NCBI GenBank assembly: GCA_041392205.1
Contig: JAWKMO010000011.1
Location: 1-63,759 of the forward strand
Length of the DNA stretch: 63,759 nt
Source of the DNA: Halomarinibacterium sp041392205
GTDB lineage: Bacteria > Bacteroidota > Bacteroidia > Flavobacteriales > Flavobacteriaceae
Direction of reading: 5' to 3'
The translations under genes were made by a program, and so were the position numbers. Every line of letters starts with the position of its first letter. The first letter of the stretch is position 1. Under the pieces are notes generated by a model that was not told where the DNA came from, did not search any database, and saw nothing but the letters and a program-made list of their open reading frames with translations. Below are positions 58,993 through 63,759 of the stretch, in pieces.

Positions 58993-59457
58993 TTAATTAG
59001 AAAGTGAATCCAAAGAAAAACGTTCTTCCTCAAGTATATATACATCTTCATCACTATTATAAATACTATCTATGTCTTGATTATAATAATCAGATTCAAT
59101 TCTTTCTCTTTCTACTTCTTTAGCGGCTTCTGAAAAAAGAGTGAGGATAGACAATACGGCTGCTCCATAAATTAAATAATAGGCAATCCAAAATAGAGAG
59201 ATTAAACCACTAATAGGAATAGCAATGATATTTAAAATTTTTCCGGTAGTTACACTTTTATAGCTTTGATTACTGTAATTCTCAGGTATTTGGTTGTAAA
59301 GTTTGATACTTCTATTTGCATTTACTAAACCTATAATGCTTAAAACCAAAGCTACAATTGCTATTGGACCACAACAAAATCCAATTATTAAAATTGATAA
59401 TGAAATGATTCCCAGAGTAGTTGCACTTGAATCTGCAGGTAATTTATTATCGTTCAT
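58993..59457 (-). CDS. DUF4190-type small membrane protein
   Basis: 154 residues with two to three hydrophobic helices: TLGIISLSILIIGFCCGPIA and IVALVLSIIGLVNANRS (about 14-50), then a second hydrophobic stretch (about 72-110, LNIIAIPISGLISLFWIAYY), and a very acidic C-terminal tail. The CCGP-glycine helix is the DUF4190 pattern. Its start lies 3 bp after the hmgA stop and hppD follows at 50 bp, so it is embedded in the tyrosine-degradation operon. No link to aromatic metabolism is known to me; a transport or membrane-linked role is only a guess. Confidence 0.7.
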   Translation of the reverse strand: MNDNKLPADSSATTLGIISLSILIIGFCCGPIAIVALVLSIIGLVNANRSIKLYNQIPENYSNQSYKSVTTGKILNIIAIPISGLISLFWIAYYLIYGAAVLSILTLFSEAAKEVERERIESDYYNQDIDSIYNSDEDVYILEEERFSLDSLSN

Positions 59458-59460
59458 GTT

Positions 59461-60621
59461 CTATTTCTCTAACCATGATTGATGATAGCTTTCATCGGCT
59501 ATTTTCATAGCTTCTTCGGTGACCTTTAAGGGTTTAAAAGTGTCCACCATAACAGCTAACTCTTGGGTTTCGGTTTTACCAATACTCCTTTCTGTAGCTC
59601 CAGGGTGTGGCCCATGGGGGATTCCAGCAGGGTGGAGGGAAATATGCCCAGCTTCCACATCGTTTCGGCTCATAAAATCGCCATCCACATAATACAAGAC
59701 CTCATCACTGTCAATATTGCTATGGTTATAGGGAGCAGGGATACTGTCTGGATGGTAATCATATAATCGTGGTACAAAACTGCACACCACAAAGGCTGCT
59801 GTTTCAAAGGTTTGATGCACTGGCGGAGGTTGATGAATTCTTCCTGTTATGGGTTCAAAATCGTGAATGGAAAACGCATAAGGGAAATTATAACCATCGT
59901 ACCCTACCACATCAAAAGGGTGGGTCGCATAGACCATTTCAATCATCTCGTCCTGTTTTTTAATTTTCATTAAAAAATCCCCTTTTTCATTATACGTTTC
60001 TAGTTCTTCGGGTTTACGAATATCTCGTTCGCAAAATGGGGAATGCTCTAATAATTGTCCAAACCAATTTCGATAGCGTTTTGGAGTATAAATGGGATGA
60101 TAGCTTTCAACAATAAAAAGACGATTGTCTTCTGTATCGAAATCTATTTGATAAATAATTCCGCGTGGGACCAATAAATAATCTCCATATTTAAAATCGA
60201 GATTCCCTAAAAAAGTACGTAATTTTCCAGTGCCTTTATGAATAAAAATCAATTCGTCTGCATCGGTATTTTTGTAAAAATAATCTCGAAGCGATTTTTT
60301 GGGGGCTGCTAAAATAATGTTACAATCACTGTTAGTGAGAACTGTTTTTCGGCTTTCTAGGTAATCGTTTTCAGGATTTACTTGAAACCCACGGAAGCGA
60401 TAGGATTGCATATTGTTTGCTTTGGCCACTTTTGGCGCAACGCTATACTGTTTTTTTATTTCCTTTACCTGTGTAGGTCTATTTTCGTGATATATGTTGC
60501 TATACATCCCGTCAAAACCAATTGTGCCAAAAAGTTGTTCTGGATATAATGTCCCATCGGGTTTTCGGAATTGTGTATGACGTTTGGGCGGTATTTTCCC
60601 AAGGGTATGGTAAAATGGCAT
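59461..60621 (-). CDS. hmgA: Homogentisate 1,2-dioxygenase
   Basis: 386-residue cupin-type Fe(II) dioxygenase that opens homogentisate to maleylacetoacetate. It starts MPFYHTLGKIPPKRHTQFRK, a family-typical N terminus, and shows ADELIFIHKGTGKLRTFLG, GDYLLVPRGIIYQIDF, THPFDVVGYDGYNFPYAF and HQPPPVHQTFE. By comparison with the human enzyme, likely iron ligands are H300 (PYNHSN), E307 (SDEVLYYVDGDF) and H336 (GIPHGPHPG). Together with hppD it turns 4-hydroxyphenylpyruvate into maleylacetoacetate; isomerase and fumarylacetoacetase are not in the window. Confidence 0.95.
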   Translation of the reverse strand: MPFYHTLGKIPPKRHTQFRKPDGTLYPEQLFGTIGFDGMYSNIYHENRPTQVKEIKKQYSVAPKVAKANNMQSYRFRGFQVNPENDYLESRKTVLTNSDCNIILAAPKKSLRDYFYKNTDADELIFIHKGTGKLRTFLGNLDFKYGDYLLVPRGIIYQIDFDTEDNRLFIVESYHPIYTPKRYRNWFGQLLEHSPFCERDIRKPEELETYNEKGDFLMKIKKQDEMIEMVYATHPFDVVGYDGYNFPYAFSIHDFEPITGRIHQPPPVHQTFETAAFVVCSFVPRLYDYHPDSIPAPYNHSNIDSDEVLYYVDGDFMSRNDVEAGHISLHPAGIPHGPHPGATERSIGKTETQELAVMVDTFKPLKVTEEAMKIADESYHQSWLEK

Positions 60622-60820
60622 GGGTTAAGATTTACAAAGGTTTGTTTCTAAATTAAAATTCTGAAAATTAAACTCCTACTAAATTAAGAGTTTTTAACCA
60701 TAAAAGGTCATTCAGGATTTCTTTTTATAAGAAATTTAAGAAGACGAAGTAAATATTTCCATGGTTTGTTTGCCATAGCGCAAATATCGGAAAAAATCCT
60801 CATTAAAGTGTTTTCAACAT

Positions 60821-63067
60821 TTAAAACCTAAACCCAGCGCTTACATACCAAATTCCTTCTTTGCGCTCTGGTGAGAAAGAATATTTTAATTCTATGGGCC
60901 CTAAAAAGGTTTCCATGCCATATCCCAAAGCAATACCAGAATAATCAATTTTGTTAATCCAATCGCCATTCCCAAAAAGATTATCACCAATATTAGCTAT
61001 ATTCCCTGAAAGGATAAGGTGGTTTTTTCTCATAAATTCATAATCCAAATCCCAAGTGGTTTTAAGATACGTGTCCCCTCTTAAATCCAGTGCATCATAG
61101 CCATACATAGGAATAAGGTTGGTAGTGGTTACATACCCATACCCTCCTAGTAAGAAATCGAGTGATTGGGTTGTGGTACTACCAATTTTTAAGCCCCCTT
61201 CGACACTTATTGTGCTAGAAAATAAATCGTTAAAACGATGTACATAGCCCGCTTTCGCTTTGGCAATGGAAAACGGTTCAAAATTTTTATTTAATCCCTT
61301 GGCAAAAAGATACCAGTGAAAATCCCCATCAAAAAACACGCCCGATGAAGGAAAATATTTGTTGTCCAAAGTATCGTATTTAAGGACCCCATAAACACTA
61401 AAATAGTTAGTGTTTTCAAATAAAGTTCTTGGGTTGTTATTTTCATCTATCCCAATAGTTTCTGAAAGGTATTTTAACCATTTATGTTCTGCCCCAAGCC
61501 CCAGCTGAAATACTCTTCTAAAAACGGTTTGAATAAAAATTTGATTGGTAAGATCTTCATACTCCAAGCCAATTTTATTAAGTTGAAAATTATCGGGAAC
61601 TTGTACTTCACCTTCAATAAAATCCAGTCCAATATTTTTATCAAAAAATAGAAATTTTGAAGAAAGTCCGATACTCCAATAATAGCCTTTATCTATATAG
61701 TAATTAAAATTATAACGAATGTTATCTCCCACAATAAAATCTAAAGAAGCCACATCGTTATTTGTAAATAACCGTTTACGGGTAAGGTTAATGAGGGCGG
61801 CAGATTTATATAAGTTATCATAATGTGCCGCAAGTCGTAAAGAGGTTTTATAATTACTTTCTTTTACGTTAAAATGTAACAAATAATGGCTTTCGTTTTT
61901 TGGGCTATTGACAAAAGTATAGTCAATTCCTTCAAAATTACCCGTGGCAGAAAGGTTGTTAACACCATCGTTAAAATCTCTATAAGTAACTTCTGAAGGA
62001 GTTTTAAGTTTCAATTTCCCTAAAATATAAGAACTAGTGTACTTTTTGTTTCCTTCTACCAAAACCTTATCGATAAAAATGGAGGTGTTTTTTGAAAATA
62101 GAATGGGTTCTTTATACGTACTTTTTTGCTGTTGGGCAATGGCTTGTAATGCTAATGAGATTTCGTTTGCGGCAAATTCTCCAGAGCTTATAATTTTCCT
62201 TCCTTCATCAAAAGAAACCACTGAAAATTCATCAATTTTTGGGTTAATATAGACATCGGTTTTATTTCTTTTAACCACCATACTTTCAATGGTTCGGTAA
62301 TTATTTATTTGCAACAATACGTCTAAGGCAGAGCGCAGTTTATCTCTGGCACGCAGGGTGTCTTGCACGTCCACCCCAATAATAATATCGGCTCCCATGG
62401 CTCTTACTTCGTCCACTGGATAGTTATTAACCACACCCCCATCAACATAAAGGGTGCTATCAATTTTAACCGGGCTAAAAAGGGACGGAAGTGCCCCGCT
62501 GGCAGCAATCATTCTGGGGAGATAGCCTTTTGTAAATACCACCTGTTTTCCCTTCTCAACATCGGTAGCGATACATAAAAAAGGAATGGGTAGCTTATTA
62601 AAATCGTCAACATCCTTAACATGCATTAACAACCTAGATAATAAATTATAGACATTTTGTCCTTTGGAAATAGCCGAAGGAAAACGAAGTTGAAAATCAT
62701 CAAACGGAAACGTTAAGGCATATTTTTCAGCGTCTTCCTTTTCATAAAATGTTTTGGCTCTTCTAGGGACATCATCTCGTATAAGCGTTTCAAAATCCAA
62801 AACACTAAAAATGGAATCTAATTGCTGTGCCGAATAGCCTGATGCATACAACGCACCAATAATAGCGCCCATGCTGGTTCCACCAATATAATCGATGCGC
62901 ACTCCTGCTTTTTCAATTTCCTTTAAAACTCCAATGTGAGCCAACCCCTTTGCACCACCACCACTCAAAACCAAACCTACTTTTAAATCTTTTTTGGAAA
63001 GCGTATCATTTTGAGCAACTAGTGTTGCCCAAAAAAAGAAAATGAATATGAAAAAAATAGGCTTCAA
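60821..63067 (-). CDS. Patatin-like phospholipase fused to POTRA and Omp85 barrel
   Basis: 748 residues from a TTG start (63067) that overlaps the uvrC stop as TTGA. No ATG occurs before the catalytic motif, and MKPIFFIFIFFFWATLVAQ is a good signal peptide. The patatin domain (about 28-300) has the oxyanion loop SGGGAKG (35-41), nucleophile S65 in GGTSMGA and D209 in YVDGGVVNNYP. Next is a POTRA-like module (about 330-395, FIDKVLVEGNKKYTSSYILG) and a 16-strand-type barrel ending GIWYVSAGFRF. It resembles type Vd (PlpD/FplA-like) proteins, so the lipase domain may be surface-exposed or periplasmic. Confidence 0.9.
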   Translation of the reverse strand: MKPIFFIFIFFFWATLVAQNDTLSKKDLKVGLVLSGGGAKGLAHIGVLKEIEKAGVRIDYIGGTSMGAIIGALYASGYSAQQLDSIFSVLDFETLIRDDVPRRAKTFYEKEDAEKYALTFPFDDFQLRFPSAISKGQNVYNLLSRLLMHVKDVDDFNKLPIPFLCIATDVEKGKQVVFTKGYLPRMIAASGALPSLFSPVKIDSTLYVDGGVVNNYPVDEVRAMGADIIIGVDVQDTLRARDKLRSALDVLLQINNYRTIESMVVKRNKTDVYINPKIDEFSVVSFDEGRKIISSGEFAANEISLALQAIAQQQKSTYKEPILFSKNTSIFIDKVLVEGNKKYTSSYILGKLKLKTPSEVTYRDFNDGVNNLSATGNFEGIDYTFVNSPKNESHYLLHFNVKESNYKTSLRLAAHYDNLYKSAALINLTRKRLFTNNDVASLDFIVGDNIRYNFNYYIDKGYYWSIGLSSKFLFFDKNIGLDFIEGEVQVPDNFQLNKIGLEYEDLTNQIFIQTVFRRVFQLGLGAEHKWLKYLSETIGIDENNNPRTLFENTNYFSVYGVLKYDTLDNKYFPSSGVFFDGDFHWYLFAKGLNKNFEPFSIAKAKAGYVHRFNDLFSSTISVEGGLKIGSTTTQSLDFLLGGYGYVTTTNLIPMYGYDALDLRGDTYLKTTWDLDYEFMRKNHLILSGNIANIGDNLFGNGDWINKIDYSGIALGYGMETFLGPIELKYSFSPERKEGIWYVSAGFRF

Positions 63068-63759
63068 TTTATGTTTTGATAATGTATTATTATTTTTTTT
63101 GCTCTACTAGCTCCTACAACAGCCTCAAGTTCGTCAAAGCTTGCTTTTCCTATTCTTTTAGTACTCTTAAAATGCTTTAAAAGTTCGGTTACTGTTTTTT
63201 CGCCAATTCCAGGAATGGTTTCCAAGCTTGTATTTAGGGCATCTTTACTTCTTTTATCTCTATGAAACGTAATGCCAAAGCGATGTGCCTCATTCCTTAA
63301 TTGTTGAATGACCTTTAAGGTTTCCGACTTTTTATCCAAATACAAAGGAACGGGGTCATTAGGATAAAATAATTCTTCCAATCGTTTTGCAATTCCTACA
63401 ATAGCAATTTTTCCGCGTAAATTTAATGCATCTAAGCTTTTTAAAGCAGAGGAAAGCTGTCCCTTTCCACCATCTATGATGATAAGTTGTGGCAAAGGTT
63501 GCCCTTCGTCCAGCATTCTTTTATAACGTCTATAAACCACTTCTTCCATGGAGGCAAAATCGTCTGGCCCTTCTACGGTTTTTATATTGAATTTACGATA
63601 GTCCTTTTTGCTAGGTTTTCCATTTTTGAAAACCACACATGCTGCCACAGGGTGTGTTCCTTGAATGTTACTATTATCAAAACATTCTATATGGCGGGGT
63701 TCTTCACTTAGTCTTAGATCTTTTTTCATTTGAGCCATAATGCGCTTTTCATGGCGTTC
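63064..63759 (-). CDS. uvrC: Excinuclease ABC subunit C, C-terminal part (5' end outside window)
   Basis: Partial: 231 codons are visible and the reading frame is open to the window edge (it begins ERHEKRIMAQMKKDL). UvrC makes the incisions in nucleotide-excision repair. Visible are the C-terminal RNase H-like endonuclease core (HIECFDNSNIQGTHPVAACV, DDFASMEEVVYRRYKRML, LIIIDGGKGQLSSAL, VGIAKRLEELF, RNEAHRFGITFHRDKRSK) and the double helix-hairpin-helix (LETIPGIGEKTVTELLKHF, AVVGASRAKKI). Its stop overlaps the start of the patatin gene by 4 bp. Confidence 0.97.
   Translation of the reverse strand, partial: ERHEKRIMAQMKKDLRLSEEPRHIECFDNSNIQGTHPVAACVVFKNGKPSKKDYRKFNIKTVEGPDDFASMEEVVYRRYKRMLDEGQPLPQLIIIDGGKGQLSSALKSLDALNLRGKIAIVGIAKRLEELFYPNDPVPLYLDKKSETLKVIQQLRNEAHRFGITFHRDKRSKDALNTSLETIPGIGEKTVTELLKHFKSTKRIGKASFDELEAVVGASRAKKIIIHYQNIN

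Noticed and set aside
1..63759. tRNA, rRNA, CRISPR array, insertion sequence or prophage
   Set aside because: I looked in the spacers on both strands and saw no cloverleaf candidates, regularly spaced short repeats or transposase/integrase frames. The tandem repeats found are coding Ig or propeller repeats, not CRISPR.

Overview
The window is AT-rich chromosomal DNA of a marine-type member of the family Flavobacteriaceae (Bacteroidota). The signs are type IX secretion (T9SS) sorting domains of type A and type B, PorP/SprF and OmpA partners, carboxypeptidase-regulatory TonB receptors, DUF2480, DUF3078, DUF4256 and DUF5689 proteins, lipoproteins with K-(D/E)2 surface-export signals, and promoters of the Bacteroidota form TTTG-N19-TAnnTTTG. 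Nearly all of it is coding. I see no tRNA, rRNA, CRISPR array, transposase or phage gene.

Layout. 0-11 kb, minus strand: catalase-peroxidase katG, a methionine-type aminotransferase, the succinate dehydrogenase operon sdhC-sdhA-sdhB, a T9SS-secreted protein and a large Asp-box (VPS10/sortilin-like) propeller. 11-17.5 kb: a Crp/Fnr regulator, aminopeptidase P, a CBM48-like glycan-binding protein, BrnQ, an alpha/beta hydrolase, two overlapping mini zinc-ribbon proteins and ThiL. 17.7-26.3 kb: a tight six-gene plus-strand operon of three paralogous choice-of-anchor B propellers, a seven-repeat lipoprotein, an MbnP-like lipoprotein and a MauG/MbnH-like di-heme peroxidase. 26.4-33.8 kb: the iron-sulfur operon sufA-sufB-(lipoprotein)-sufC-sufD-sufS-(META lipoprotein)-sufE-sufT-DUF2480.

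34-43 kb: DUF3078 outer-membrane protein, an intergenic hairpin repeat, HflX, an endonuclease/exonuclease/phosphatase (EEP) protein, then a type B T9SS cassette (repeat adhesin, PorP/SprF, OmpA). 43-54.5 kb: DUF4256, TauE/SafE, a frameshifted DUF1275 remnant, a double NTF2 lipoprotein, a DUF5689 lipoprotein + TonB receptor + secreted EEP protein, a four-helix membrane protein and a second TonB receptor. 54.7-63.8 kb, minus strand: DUF3108-tryptophan 2,3-dioxygenase-M23 peptidase, the tyrosine-degrading set hmgA-DUF4190-hppD, a patatin-Omp85 fusion and the 3' end of uvrC.

The best candidate for an undescribed system is the 17.7-26.3 kb operon. It predicts a cell-surface and periplasmic machine in which three T9SS-exported propellers, sharing seven invariant histidines, are co-expressed with an MbnP/MbnH pair (a copper-binding protein and a di-heme enzyme that oxidises it in the characterised case). 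An 830-bp near-identical direct repeat inside it shows recent duplication or gene conversion. Other points worth attention are the unannotated DUF1275 pseudogene, DUF2480 with three cysteines at the end of the suf operon, an M23 peptidase with HxC in place of HxH, and the DUF5689-TonB-EEP locus.
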